A DNA stretch of 64,000 nt from Pelotomaculum sp. UBA4789 (GCA_002402945.1 DHGV01000001.1:7684-71683), one strand, 5' to 3'. Shown: positions 9,072-17,421, counted from the first letter of the stretch. A program made the numbers and translations. The notes: a model not told the origin generated them from the letters alone.

Positions 9072-10531
9072 CAGTCATCCACCTCCCCTGCATTGCATAT
9101 GGCATTGATCACGGCCAGCGCCTTATTTGCCGACTCCTCGTATTCGGTTTCGGGCACACTGTCCGCTACAATACCGCCGCCCGCCTGCACGTAGACTTTG
9201 TCATGCTGCTTCACCGCCATGCGGATGGCGATACAGGTGTCCATGTTCCCGGCGAAGTCCAGGTACCCCAGCGCGCCGCCGTAGATGCCGCGGGGATCCT
9301 TTTCCATTTCCTCGATGATTTCGCACGCTCGGATTTTTGGCGCCCCGGACAGGGTGCCTGCGGGTAAAATGGCCTCAATAGCGCTGTACCCGTCACCTTC
9401 GGGAAGGATGTTGCCCTCTACCTGGGAGCAGATATGCATTATTTTTGAGTAACGGTGGATCATCATGTATTCGGTGACCTCGACTGAAGAGTACTGGGAT
9501 ATCCGGCCCAAATCGTTCCTGCCCAGATCCACAAGCATGTTGTGTTCGGCCAGTTCTTTTTCATCCGCCAACAGCTCCTTTTCCAGTCTTTTATCTTCTG
9601 CCTCTGTCCCCCCCCTGGGGCGGGAACCCGCCACCGGGAAAGTGGTCAGCCTGCCGTTTTGCAGGCGCACCAGGGTTTCAGGGGAAGTGCTGATGATCTC
9701 GTCTCCGTCGATATCCATATAGACCATGTAAGGGGAGGGGTTAGTGGTCCTGAGTACCCGGTAAGCGTTGAGCAGGCTCTCTTTATAAGGTGCGGTAAAC
9801 TGGCGGGAGATGACCGCCTGGAAGATATCCCCCTCTCGGATATACTCTTTGGTCCGCTCCACCATTGCGCAGTAGTCTTCTTTGGTCACGTTGCAGGTAA
9901 ACCTGACATTTTTTTCACTCTTCAGCCTGACCGGGTGCTGCCCGTCACGGATGAGCCCCGCTATCGCTTCCAGTTCAGCCATTGCCCGCCCGTAGTTTTC
10001 CATCACAAAGTCGGTCTGCATATTGACCACAATAAAAATTTTCTGTTTGAGATGGTCAAAGGCGATGACCTTGTCAAACAGCATCAGGTCAAAATCATTG
10101 CCGTCGTTTCGCTTTATTTTCAACTTGGGTTCTGCGTATCCGATCATGGCATAGGCGAAATAACCCACAAACCCGCCGGTAAACGGAGGCATCTCCGGCA
10201 ATTTTGGCGATTTATATGCCCGCTGGATATCCCGCAGTACCTCCAAAGGGGTTTCGGTTTGGACGCTGGTGAGCGCACCATCGCGTTCGATGGTCACCAG
10301 GCCATCTTTGCAGGTTACGCGCATCAGCGGATCGTATCCCAGGAAGGAGTAGCGCCCCCACTTTTCTCCCCCCTCGACGCTTTCCAGCAGAAAATACCGT
10401 TTGCTCAGGCCCGCCAGCTTGCGCAGGAGGGTAATGGGAGTGATGACATCCGCGTAAATTTCCCGGCATATCGGAATCACACTGTACTCACGCGCCAGTT
10501 TCTGTATGGTTTCGCTGCCTGGTCTAATCAT
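9071..10531 (-). CDS. trpE: Anthranilate synthase component I
   Basis: Converts chorismate to anthranilate with ammonia from TrpG. The 486-residue protein has the N-terminal domain with the LLES motif (in RYFLLESVEGG) that binds feedback-inhibiting tryptophan, and a chorismate-binding domain with GDIFQAVISRQF, STSPETLV, PVAGSRPRGG, DLGRNDLGR and LPAGTLSGAPK motifs. The ATG at 10531 follows a GAGG site; an in-frame TTG at 10552 would include that site. A run of eight C at 9608-9615 (plus strand) is in frame, unlike the run in the kinase gene. First structural gene of the operon, downstream of the T-box. Confidence 0.97.
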   Translation of the reverse strand: MIRPGSETIQKLAREYSVIPICREIYADVITPITLLRKLAGLSKRYFLLESVEGGEKWGRYSFLGYDPLMRVTCKDGLVTIERDGALTSVQTETPLEVLRDIQRAYKSPKLPEMPPFTGGFVGYFAYAMIGYAEPKLKIKRNDGNDFDLMLFDKVIAFDHLKQKIFIVVNMQTDFVMENYGRAMAELEAIAGLIRDGQHPVRLKSEKNVRFTCNVTKEDYCAMVERTKEYIREGDIFQAVISRQFTAPYKESLLNAYRVLRTTNPSPYMVYMDIDGDEIISTSPETLVRLQNGRLTTFPVAGSRPRGGTEAEDKRLEKELLADEKELAEHNMLVDLGRNDLGRISQYSSVEVTEYMMIHRYSKIMHICSQVEGNILPEGDGYSAIEAILPAGTLSGAPKIRACEIIEEMEKDPRGIYGGALGYLDFAGNMDTCIAIRMAVKQHDKVYVQAGGGIVADSVPETEYEESANKALAVINAICNAGEVDD

Positions 10532-10587
10532 TTTCCAACCTCGTTTCCTCAATTGATGGGGATAATCTTTGCTGTTTATAAATCAGG

Positions 10588-10878
10588 ACCACCCGCTCAG
10601 CGGGTGGTCTGCTCTAGCCCTATAAAGGCTTAATACTAAGCAGAGTCTCAAGGCTCGTTGAAAATTCCACCAACCGCATACATGCCCCACTACCCTAAAA
10701 AGGGTATTTCACATGCGTTTGATCTGATTTTACTTGTTTGTTTTGGTCCTGACTTTTTCTCACTTACAAATTTATAACATTATTTCACTCACGTATTTCT
10801 TTAAAGCTATTGTCAGCTTAAAATTAAAAGATCTGTTCATAGCTAAAGCTCTTTGGAACCACCTGCAAAGCAGGTGGT
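10588..10878. mobile_element. Putative transposase-less IS200/IS605-like element
   Basis: A 291-base segment with related subterminal hairpins on the same strand: ACCACCCGCTCAGCGGGTGG at 10588-10607 (closing T at 10608) and ACCACCTGCAAAGCAGGTGG at 10858-10877. IS200/IS605 elements carry such single-strand hairpins at both ends. The inside encodes no transposase; a 73-aa ORF there is AT-rich and unconvincing. The left part has CCTATAAAGGC and GCATACATGCC stretches that I associate with such ends from memory. It lies between the T-box terminator and trpE, 57 bases before the trpE ATG. Confidence 0.5.
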
Positions 10879-10889
10879 TTTCGCTATAC

Positions 10890-11160
10890 AAAAAAAGCTC
10901 TTGTCCTAAGAAAGGACAAAAGCTTATGCTTCTGCGGTACCACCTAAATTGGTAACTAAAGTTACCCGCTCATTTTGCGCACTATCATGCGTACCCCACT
11001 GATAACGGACAGGGTTCCCGTCGGCATCTACTCCCTCTCGGTTTCAAGCCGCCCTCGCAACTCCATTCAGTAAATTCCGGCATACCGCACTCCCAGCAAC
11101 GGCGGCTCTCTGTAATACCTTCCAATACCTACTTCTCTTGCTCATCGGTTTAACTTATTT
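10890..11160 (-). promoter_or_regulatory. T-box riboswitch, tryptophan specifier, controlling trpEGDCBA-aroF
   Basis: The minus strand carries the T-box sequence AGGTGGTACCGCAG (10945-10932), followed by a terminator hairpin built from GCTTTTGTCCT / AGGACAAGAGC and a run of T (10924-10890). Upstream, Stem I has the GA motif AGAGAG and a specifier region GAATGGAG in which TGG (11065-11063) is the Trp codon, followed by A as usual. Uncharged tRNA-Trp should pair with the specifier and the antiterminator bulge to allow readthrough into trpE, 360 bases downstream. Confidence 0.93.
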
Positions 11161-11166
11161 TAAGCC

Positions 11167-11195
11167 ATCATAAACCATATCTATGGTTTTGTCAA
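11167..11195 (-). promoter_or_regulatory. Promoter of the trp operon T-box transcript
   Basis: Minus strand TTGACA (11195-11190), a 17-base spacer and TATGAT (11172-11167). The spacer is occupied by an 8-bp inverted repeat with a 2-base centre, AAACCATA-GA-TATGGTTT, which overlaps the edges of both boxes by one base and could be an operator. Confidence 0.7.
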
Positions 11196-11201
11196 CCCCG
11201 T

Positions 11202-11234
11202 AAGCAAGGGGGACGGTTCTCTTGCTTCCCCCTT
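11202..11234. repeat. Dispersed GGGGACGGTTCTC repeat, copy 1
   Basis: Contains AAGCAAGGGGGACGGTTCTC then TTGCTTCCCCC; ends are mutually inverted (AAGCAAG / CTTGCTT). Same family as 12053, 13140, 25614, 34853, 63488, 63842 and 63889. It lies just upstream of the trp promoter. Confidence 0.85.
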
Positions 11235-11350
11235 ACTGGACTTCAATCAATTTTCTTAGGGAAAATACAAAAAATACCTCATATTACAAAGGAATAATGA
11301 TATAATATGTGAAAATTATCCTGGATTTTTATGTTTTTGTGAGGTTAATC

Positions 11351-11980
11351 ATGACGATACCTGCTCAGAAAAGTTTTAGATGCGAAATACTCTCCTGGAA
11401 TAAGATCATCAGGGATGCAAAAACACTGGCTAAGCTTGTCAAACAGTCAGGCTACAAACCTGATATTGTGATAGCAATTGGCAGGGGTGGTTATGTTCCG
11501 GCAAGAATTGTCTGTGACTACTTGATGCTCAGAGATCTTACTTCTATTAAGGCGGAACACTGGGGAAGCGCTGCGTTAGAGAGAAAAGAAGCCATTATAA
11601 AATTCCCTTTATGCACAGACATAAAGGGTAAAAAAGTTTTATTGGTGGATGATGTCACAGATACAGGGCGCACCCTTATTGTCTGCCTGGAATATTTGAA
11701 AGGATTTGCGCCTGGTGAAATCAGAACCGCTATCCTCATCCATAAAACCTGTTCTGAGATTGTTCCGGATTATTATGTCAACAAAATTGTGAAATGGAAA
11801 TGGTTGATCTTCCCGTGGCATGTCTGGGAAGACCTTAACGGCTTTATCAAAAGACTAAAGGATACTGGTATCACTAATGAAGAAGAGATCAAAGGTGAAC
11901 TTCAGAAAAGATACAGTCTTGATCTCAAAACAGAGACAATCAGAGAGGTTTTATCGGAGCTTGGCGCAGCTGTTTTATGA
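11351..11980 (+). CDS. Phosphoribosyltransferase family protein (COG2236-like)
   Basis: A 209-residue type I phosphoribosyltransferase. The PRPP-binding loop VLLVDDVTDTGRT lies near residue 94, preceded by an IAIGRGGYVPARI loop; the C-terminal part (WKWLIFPWHVWED) resembles archaeal-type xanthine/guanine phosphoribosyltransferases. It most likely salvages a purine base, but substrate cannot be fixed from sequence. The ATG at 11351 has GTGAGG 7 bases upstream; an in-frame start at 11309 lacks a site. It is a single gene between two copies of the GGGGACGG repeat, with a hairpin just after it. A TATAAT at about 11304 may be its -10 box. Confidence 0.8.
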   Translation: MTIPAQKSFRCEILSWNKIIRDAKTLAKLVKQSGYKPDIVIAIGRGGYVPARIVCDYLMLRDLTSIKAEHWGSAALERKEAIIKFPLCTDIKGKKVLLVDDVTDTGRTLIVCLEYLKGFAPGEIRTAILIHKTCSEIVPDYYVNKIVKWKWLIFPWHVWEDLNGFIKRLKDTGITNEEEIKGELQKRYSLDLKTETIREVLSELGAAVL

Positions 11981-12000
11981 CTAAAACGGTAAATAAATTA

Positions 12001-12037
12001 AATGGCAAGGCGTTCCATCTCTGGAACCCTTGCCATT
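12001..12037 (+). terminator. Stem-loop after the phosphoribosyltransferase
   Basis: AATGGCAAGG..GTTCC / GGAAC..CTTGCCATT forms a long stem on the plus strand; the following tract is only moderately T-rich (CTCATTCTTAT), so termination strength is uncertain. Confidence 0.55.
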
Positions 12038-12052
12038 CTCATTCTTATAGGG

Positions 12053-12094
12053 GAAGCAAAGGGGAATCAAGAGAACCGTCCCCTTGCTTCCCCT
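12053..12094. repeat. Dispersed GGGGACGG repeat, copy 2 (left copy flanking the OYE gene)
   Basis: Contains AGAGAACCGTCCCCTTGC followed by TTCCCCT. The 26 bases 12069-12094 are identical to 13146-13171, in the same orientation, and the last base is the end of the OYE stop codon. Confidence 0.85.
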
Positions 12095-13098
12095 CAGGCT
12101 TCCTGCTCTGACAAACTTTCAACAGCCTTCTGGGCCCATTTGGAATCATGAAGTATGGCTCTGCCCACTCCGATCAGGTCGGCTTTGCCTTCGGCCAGCA
12201 GTTTCTCGGCCGCCTGGGCCTCTGTAATCCCGCCGGTAAGGATCACCGGCACAGACACCGCCTTTTTGATAGCCTCGGAAAGCGGGGCAAAAAACCCCTG
12301 CCCGCTGAGACCCGGCACAATATAGCCACAGAACCCTCCGGATATATCCAAAATTTCTACTCCGGCTTTCTCAAATTCCCTGGCGGCCATCTGGCTGTCG
12401 GCAATAGTCATCCCGCCTTCAGTGAGGTCCGAGGCGCCCAAGCGCATCAAAACGGGGTATGCTTCTCCGACCGCCGCACGGACTGCTTTGATCACCTCCA
12501 GGTGAATACGGATCCGGTTGCTCAAACTGCCGCCATATTCATCCTCACGTTTATTGGTCAGGTGTGATAGAAATTGGTTGAGCAGGTAGCCGTGCGCGGC
12601 ATGGATTTCCACCCCATCGAAACCCGCTTTTTTTACACGGACGGCTGCATCATGAAAGGCCTGCACAATTTTGGCTATTTCAGCCACGGTCAGCTCGCGG
12701 GGAATGTTCCCCCGGCGCGGGTTGACTACAGCCGAAGGCCCCACCACCGCTGCGCTGGTGACCTCCTCCTCGGCCTGGCAGCCGGCATGGCTGATTTCCA
12801 TCACCGCTTTGGAGCCGTTATGGTGGATCACTATAGCCAGTTTTTTCAGACCCTCTGTTACACTATCCTCTGCAACTGAAAGCTGGTTATGATGAGCCTT
12901 CCCCTCCGGGCTGATAAAACTGTGCTCGATGATTATGAGCCCAATATACCCGCCTCTGGATTTATCGTCATAATAATCAAGCAATGCCTGGCTTACTTTG
13001 CCGTCCGGCTTGGCTTTCGCGGTAGCCATCGGCGGCATAACCAGGCGATTAGCCAAAGACAAAGAAGCTGTTTCCAGTGGTTCAAGCAAAAGGGCCAT
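12094..13098 (-). CDS. NADH:flavin oxidoreductase, Old Yellow Enzyme family
   Basis: A 334-residue FMN-dependent TIM barrel that reduces activated C=C bonds or related substrates with NAD(P)H. Visible landmarks are the N-terminal NRLVMPPMATAKA, the HAGCQ segment, the active-site HAAHGYLLNQFLS with paired histidines, KREDEYGGSLSNR, and VILTGGI for phosphate binding. It is the single-domain form; the C-terminal FeS/FAD half of 2,4-dienoyl-CoA reductase is absent. Substrate unknown. The gene stands alone and is bracketed by identical 26-bp direct repeats, so it may have moved as a unit (inference). Confidence 0.9.
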   Translation of the reverse strand: MALLLEPLETASLSLANRLVMPPMATAKAKPDGKVSQALLDYYDDKSRGGYIGLIIIEHSFISPEGKAHHNQLSVAEDSVTEGLKKLAIVIHHNGSKAVMEISHAGCQAEEEVTSAAVVGPSAVVNPRRGNIPRELTVAEIAKIVQAFHDAAVRVKKAGFDGVEIHAAHGYLLNQFLSHLTNKREDEYGGSLSNRIRIHLEVIKAVRAAVGEAYPVLMRLGASDLTEGGMTIADSQMAAREFEKAGVEILDISGGFCGYIVPGLSGQGFFAPLSEAIKKAVSVPVILTGGITEAQAAEKLLAEGKADLIGVGRAILHDSKWAQKAVESLSEQEA

Positions 13099-13139
13099 CG
13101 ATGTCTATCCCCCTAAAGTTATGAATTTTCTGTCAGCCT

Positions 13140-13172
13140 GGAAGCAAGAGAACCGTCCCCTTGCTTCCCCTT
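13140..13172. repeat. Dispersed GGGGACGG repeat, copy 3 (right copy flanking the OYE gene)
   Basis: GAAGCAAGAGAACCGTCCCC then TTGCTTCCCCTTT; direct repeat of copy 2 and inverted relative to copy 1. Confidence 0.85.
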
Positions 13173-13177
13173 TGTGT

Positions 13178-13345
13178 TTATTTACTGCGTTCCAAATCAT
13201 CATCGCTTAATGTTGGAATTGAATCTTCAAAATCCCCTTGCGAATTATGACTGCCGCATTGCATGCACACCCATTGCTCACCATCATAAGAGAATTCTGT
13301 TTTTTCTCCACACTCTATACAAAAATCTTCAGTTGCTTTTTTCAT
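13178..13345 (-). CDS. Small zinc-ribbon protein, 55 aa
   Basis: A short protein with two CxxC knuckles (CIEC at 9-12 and CMQC at 27-30) that should bind one zinc ion, and an acidic C-terminal tail ending SDDDLERSK. The ATG at 13345 is chosen because AAGGGGAG precedes it; an in-frame start at 13387 would add 14 residues without a ribosome site. Function unknown; similar small ribbons often bind nucleic acid or protein partners. Single gene beside a repeat copy. Confidence 0.7.
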   Translation of the reverse strand: MKKATEDFCIECGEKTEFSYDGEQWVCMQCGSHNSQGDFEDSIPTLSDDDLERSK

Positions 13346-13554
13346 TACTAGCTCCCCTTTCTCGCATTTTTCTTTTACATCGGCCACTTTTCAATCATAC
13401 CTGCAATTTATTAACAATAAATTAATGAAGTATTAAGAAATAATTTCCCACCCCAAACTGCTCTCACTGCGACTCCGATCCTGAAAACAAAGGTGTTTTC
13501 CACCAGTGATTTTGATGTCTGTTTGCGCAATTGTCGATAGCCCAGCAAAAATTA

Positions 13555-13583
13555 TTGAAATTTTTCGTTAATAGGAATAAAAT
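13555..13583 (+). promoter_or_regulatory. Promoter of ilvE
   Basis: TTGAAA (13555-13560), a 17-base spacer and TAAAAT (13578-13583), about 33 bases before the start codon. No T-box or other leader is seen. Confidence 0.55.
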
Positions 13584-13615
13584 CTATATAATTATTGAGA
13601 ACAATAGGGGGCTTT

Positions 13616-14689
13616 ATGATGACAGAAATTGCGCTGACCAAAGTAGCGAAAGCGGGTTCTTTGCCCGCCGGACAGGAACTTGTTTTTGGTAAAAATTTTA
13701 CTGACCACATGTTTGCCATGAACTATCTGACGGGAAAAGGCTGGTACAACCCGCGCATAGTTCCGTATGCTGATTTTCCTGCCAATCCGGCAATGATTGT
13801 CCTGCACTACGGACAGGCAATTTTTGAAGGCATGAAAGCTTTTCGCTCCGCCGACAACCGGGCTTGGGTGTTCAGGCCATATGATTATCTGAGCCGGTTT
13901 AACCGCTCCGCGAAGCTCCTGAACATTCCCCAGATGGATGTTGAACTGAACCACACGGCTTTATTGAAACTTTTAGCTTTAGAAAAGGACTGGATTCCGG
14001 GCAAGCCCGGCACTTCTCTTTATATCAGGCCCTTTGTATTCGCTGACGAATCGCAACTCGGCGTCAAGGTGGCGGACAGCTATAAAATGTTTATCATCCT
14101 ATCCCCGGTCGGTGCTTACTATAAAATCGGCTTTAAGCCCATCAGCATTAAAGTGGAAGATAAATATGTCCGGGCCACCATCGGCGGGCTGGGCGAAGCA
14201 AAAACGCCGGCCAATTACGCCATGAGCCTTGCGGCGCAGCAGGATGCCTATGCTGAAGGTTTCGGACAGGTCCTCTGGCTTGATGCCGTCCACCGCAAAT
14301 ATATTGAAGAAGTGGGAACCATGAATATTCTCTTCAAGATCAAAGGTGAAGTCATTACACCGGCGCTCAATGGCAGTATCCTGGGAGGCATGACCCGCAA
14401 GACCGTCCTGGAGTTATGCCGGAGCTGGGGGGTGAAAGCCACTGAACGCCAGATTTCTATTGAGGAAGTATTTGACGCCCACGCCAAAGGTGAGCTGGAA
14501 GAAGTATTCGGATCCGGCACTGCCGCGGTCATCTCCCCTGTCGGCGAGCTGACCTGGAAGGGGCAGAAAATCGTCATCAACAATAACCAGACCGGCGCAT
14601 TTTCCCAAAAACTCTTTGATTATGTCACTGGCGTCCAGTCCGGTAAAATTGCGGATCAATTTAATTGGATGGAAGAAATAAAAGGATAA
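13616..14689 (+). CDS. ilvE: Branched-chain amino acid aminotransferase
   Basis: Interconverts leucine, isoleucine and valine with their 2-oxo acids using glutamate and PLP. The 357-residue class IV fold enzyme has LHYGQAIFEGMKAFR, SLYIRPF, the PLP lysine in GGLGEAKTPANYA near residue 195, and EEVGTMNI plus the GSGTAAVISPVGE phosphate loop. Length and motifs fit the BCAT-II type of Firmicutes. The site AGGGGG serves either of two adjacent ATGs (13616 or 13619). It stands apart from other ilv/leu genes. Confidence 0.95.
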   Translation: MMTEIALTKVAKAGSLPAGQELVFGKNFTDHMFAMNYLTGKGWYNPRIVPYADFPANPAMIVLHYGQAIFEGMKAFRSADNRAWVFRPYDYLSRFNRSAKLLNIPQMDVELNHTALLKLLALEKDWIPGKPGTSLYIRPFVFADESQLGVKVADSYKMFIILSPVGAYYKIGFKPISIKVEDKYVRATIGGLGEAKTPANYAMSLAAQQDAYAEGFGQVLWLDAVHRKYIEEVGTMNILFKIKGEVITPALNGSILGGMTRKTVLELCRSWGVKATERQISIEEVFDAHAKGELEEVFGSGTAAVISPVGELTWKGQKIVINNNQTGAFSQKLFDYVTGVQSGKIADQFNWMEEIKG

Positions 14690-14720
14690 GCGTGAAGTTG
14701 CTGGAGCAAACTATAAGGTC

Positions 14721-16022
14721 GTGATAACTGTTTTAAAAAAAAGGCTGATCTTGATATTGACAGTACTGCTGCTGGCTCTATTGCTGATCTTTCCGCAAGG
14801 GGCGCTGGCCGATCCCAGCATATTGATCAACAAGGAGACAAATCAGCTGGCCCTTTTTGAAAACGGGTACCTGCTGGATGTTTTTCAGGTTGCTACGGGG
14901 CGTGAGCCTCAATTTACCCCGGAGGGAAACTGGCGGGTAGTACTCAAGTTGGTCTACCCTTCCTGGAGGCACCCTGACGGCGGCCCACTTATCCCCGGAG
15001 GTATGCCGGAAAACCCGCTGGGGCCCCGCTGGCTGGGCATTAACGCGCTGGGTACGAGCGGCAGCGACTATGGCGTGCACGGCAACAATGCCCCTGACTC
15101 TATCGGCTCTTACGTCTCCCTGGGCTGCGTAAGGATGAAAAATGAAGATATTATCTGGCTCTACGGGCGAATTCCGGTGGGCACAGAAGTCGATATAATC
15201 AAAGAGGACCGGGACCTGTCAGAGCTGAAAAAATACGACCGCGTCACCCTCAACGGCCTGGAGGTCGAATTCCCGCCTCATCTTGGGCTGGTACAGGCCG
15301 GAGAGATTGCCTACCTGCCTTTGAGCCAGGTCACCTCACCCCTGGGCTACCGCCAGTACTGGGATGATTCCGCCGGCGCCCTGCTCGTTTCCAACATTGA
15401 ACGGGAAGTACTGTTAAAACCAGACAGCAAGGCTGTCACAGTAAACGCCAGGACTTATGAAGCCGGCGAAGCGCCTTTCCAGCTTGACCATATGACCTTT
15501 GTTCCTGTCTATTATTTAAGCGAATATTTTGGGTTTGAGCTGAGCAGCGGAGAGGAAAGCAGAACCCTGGCGCTGAAGGCTCCCTTTGACCCAAGCGGCG
15601 GGCGGGTGGTTAGATACAACGTGGCGCTCCAGCTCGATGGCAAACCCTTGATTTTACCTGAATCCCTGGCCGTGCTTAGTGAAGACCAGAACCTGCTGAT
15701 CCCTGTCCGTTCATTCTTCACCGCCGCAGGCGCGCAGGTGGACTGGAATAATGACACCAGATCGGTTGAAATAATCATGAACGATACCCAGGTATCAATA
15801 CCCGTTAATGGGAGCCCTTACATAGTCAACGGGATTGCGGCAAATATCCCGGCGGATATTTTTATCGATAACGGCGCCTCTTATCTGAGCCTGGGCTTTA
15901 TGCACTCTATCTTTGGTTTCAGCTCCGATTTTTCCGAACAATCCCGCACTCTAAAGATCTCCACCGCAATAAAAGGGCAGGCGGATTCCCCGCTTTTACC
16001 GCCGCCTCAACTGTCTATTTGA
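14721..16022 (+). CDS. Secreted L,D-transpeptidase (YkuD) with copper amine oxidase N-like domain
   Basis: A 433-residue exported protein. The signal peptide covers about residues 1-30 (KKRLILILTVLLLALLL..GALA). A YkuD domain follows, with the catalytic HGNN and SLGCVRM motifs around residues 115-140, which forms 3-3 peptidoglycan crosslinks or anchors proteins. The C-terminal half (about 230-425) resembles the stalk domain of copper amine oxidases, common in Firmicute surface proteins and probably structural. A GTG start with a weak TAAGG site is used; it follows ilvE by 31 bases. The end overlaps the convergent ridA remnant by 8 bases. Confidence 0.88.
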   Translation: MITVLKKRLILILTVLLLALLLIFPQGALADPSILINKETNQLALFENGYLLDVFQVATGREPQFTPEGNWRVVLKLVYPSWRHPDGGPLIPGGMPENPLGPRWLGINALGTSGSDYGVHGNNAPDSIGSYVSLGCVRMKNEDIIWLYGRIPVGTEVDIIKEDRDLSELKKYDRVTLNGLEVEFPPHLGLVQAGEIAYLPLSQVTSPLGYRQYWDDSAGALLVSNIEREVLLKPDSKAVTVNARTYEAGEAPFQLDHMTFVPVYYLSEYFGFELSSGEESRTLALKAPFDPSGGRVVRYNVALQLDGKPLILPESLAVLSEDQNLLIPVRSFFTAAGAQVDWNNDTRSVEIIMNDTQVSIPVNGSPYIVNGIAANIPADIFIDNGASYLSLGFMHSIFGFSSDFSEQSRTLKISTAIKGQADSPLLPPPQLSI

Positions 16023-16420
16023 TTGCAATTGCCTCTATTTCAACTAAATAATTTGGGTTGCCCAGACCGGCAACCTGCAATACCGTTATTGCGGGTGGAT
16101 TTTCAAGTTGTCCGACAGTTTCCTGAAAAGCCTTATAGCTTACTCCCGGGTCACTCCCGGCAACCATATAAATATTCCATTTCACGATATCTTTATATGT
16201 TGCATTTACTGCCGCCAAAGCGATGCCAATATTTATTAATACTTGTTTTGTCTGTAATCCTAAATCCCCCCTGCCGATTAGGTTGCCATCTTTATCTACT
16301 GCATTCTGCCCCCCCGATATAGATGGTTTTATGGGGGCCGGTGACAGAGACCATCTGGCTGAACGCTTTTGATGTGATCGTATTTGCCGGATTAATGTAT
16401 TCTACTTTTGGACCAATCAT
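16015..16420 (-). pseudogene. RidA family (YjgF/YER057c) protein, frameshifted at a G7 run
   Basis: RidA proteins hydrolyse reactive enamine/imine intermediates. The gene starts at ATG 16420 (AAAGGAG upstream) with MIGPKVEYINPAN and reads TIYIGG, then hits a run of seven G (C at 16309-16315 on the plus strand). With six G the frame continues as QNAVDKDGNLIGRGDLG, the family core, and on through AAVNATYKDIVKWNIYM to a normal end of about 134 residues. As written the N-terminal frame stops soon after the run. It is a recent mutation or a sequencing error, since the rest is well kept. Confidence 0.8.
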
Positions 16421-16484
16421 TTTTTCTCCTTTCCTGCCTCCGCAAGCAACGCCCCATTATGCTGTTTATAATCCGCTTTGTCAG

Positions 16485-17312
16485 TTATATCCCGGCTTCC
16501 ATATTTTTTTTAATCTCAAGATATCTCTGTATGGCTGTCTCTGATGGCTTACCCTTCCTGCAGATCTCCAACTTCTCCAGTTTTCGATTCGGTCTCTCAA
16601 CAATCATTCTGTTCTGACTGTCCAGCTTCTTGTTCAACGTCGCAAAGGCTTCAAGGAATCGCCTTTCCTTACTGGCCTTCGGGTAGAAAGAAAGAACATA
16701 AGTATAATAGAAAAGGTTATATCGCAAAAACGGGTACTCGACTTGCATAAACAGCTTTCCCATCCCATAATGGCAAGGCCCGGTTGGCGCCCGGACTGTC
16801 CAGTGACTGAGGAGCGTCTCCACTGCTGCATCCAGTTCTTGAGACTCATCGTTCATGCCAGCAAATCTAAAAACATCCAGGGCCAAGAGTGTGACACCCG
16901 GGTTGGAGTAATTTGTCTCGGGCCCACGTCCAAAGATGAACTTTTTGCAGCGCCAGCCGCCGTCTTCAAACCTGTTGGCCAGCAAGTGCTCCAGCATTGT
17001 CTGAACGCGCCGGTCACCTACATAACCATTTCTGCATAGGGCTGCAGCAGCAAGCGCTGTGTGACATGGATAAATAGCGCCCTTCGGCGCGATCCGGACC
17101 CGGCCATCTTCCCTGCAGGCCTTCAGGACAAGTTCCGCCGCGCCTTTAACCGCTTCGTGAGACTGCGGTACTCGCAGTTCACTCATGATCAACAGTGCCG
17201 TCAGGGTACTTATTGGCCTTTCAATACAGATTCGTCCATCCGGCGCAGCCCAAAAATCCGCGCCATTTTCATGACGTACCGCTAAAATCTGCTTCAAGTC
17301 AGCTTCATACAT
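16485..17312 (-). CDS. Prenyltransferase/squalene-oxidase-repeat-like protein, function unknown
   Basis: A 275-residue soluble protein whose spacing of alpha-helical repeats with Gly-Gly-Trp-like turns (FEDGGWRCKKF near residue 115) resembles the alpha/alpha toroid of terpenoid cyclases and prenyltransferase beta subunits. Other marks are CHTALAAAALCR, SNPGVTLLALDVFRF and PFLRYNLFYYTYVLSFY. No DxDD or QW-rich cyclase signature is obvious, so catalysis is not supported. Such orphan toroids occur in Clostridia without known role. It stands alone, with no strong ribosome site. Confidence 0.6.
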   Translation of the reverse strand: MYEADLKQILAVRHENGADFWAAPDGRICIERPISTLTALLIMSELRVPQSHEAVKGAAELVLKACREDGRVRIAPKGAIYPCHTALAAAALCRNGYVGDRRVQTMLEHLLANRFEDGGWRCKKFIFGRGPETNYSNPGVTLLALDVFRFAGMNDESQELDAAVETLLSHWTVRAPTGPCHYGMGKLFMQVEYPFLRYNLFYYTYVLSFYPKASKERRFLEAFATLNKKLDSQNRMIVERPNRKLEKLEICRKGKPSETAIQRYLEIKKNMEAGI

Positions 17313-17386
17313 AACCGCTATCAGCCACCATCTGATTTATTTTAGAGCTAAAGTTTATGATACCCTCCACCCCGGCAGCAACCTTT

Positions 17387-17421
17387 AAATCCGTGGGACA
17401 TACAGGTCCACGGATTTTTTT
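17387..17421. terminator. Hairpin with T-run, strongest on the plus strand
   Basis: AAATCCGTGG / CCACGGATTT stem with an 11-base loop and seven T on the plus strand; three T follow on the minus strand, where the flavoprotein gene ends 56 bases upstream. It may act in both directions. Confidence 0.6.

Noticed and set aside
9542..10633. 363-codon plus-strand ORF over trpE
   Set aside because: Antisense shadow of trpE in a GC-rich region; composition and lack of motifs argue against coding.
10734..10955. 73-codon plus-strand ORF inside the IS-like remnant and T-box
   Set aside because: AT-rich, crosses the T-box terminator, not transposase-like.
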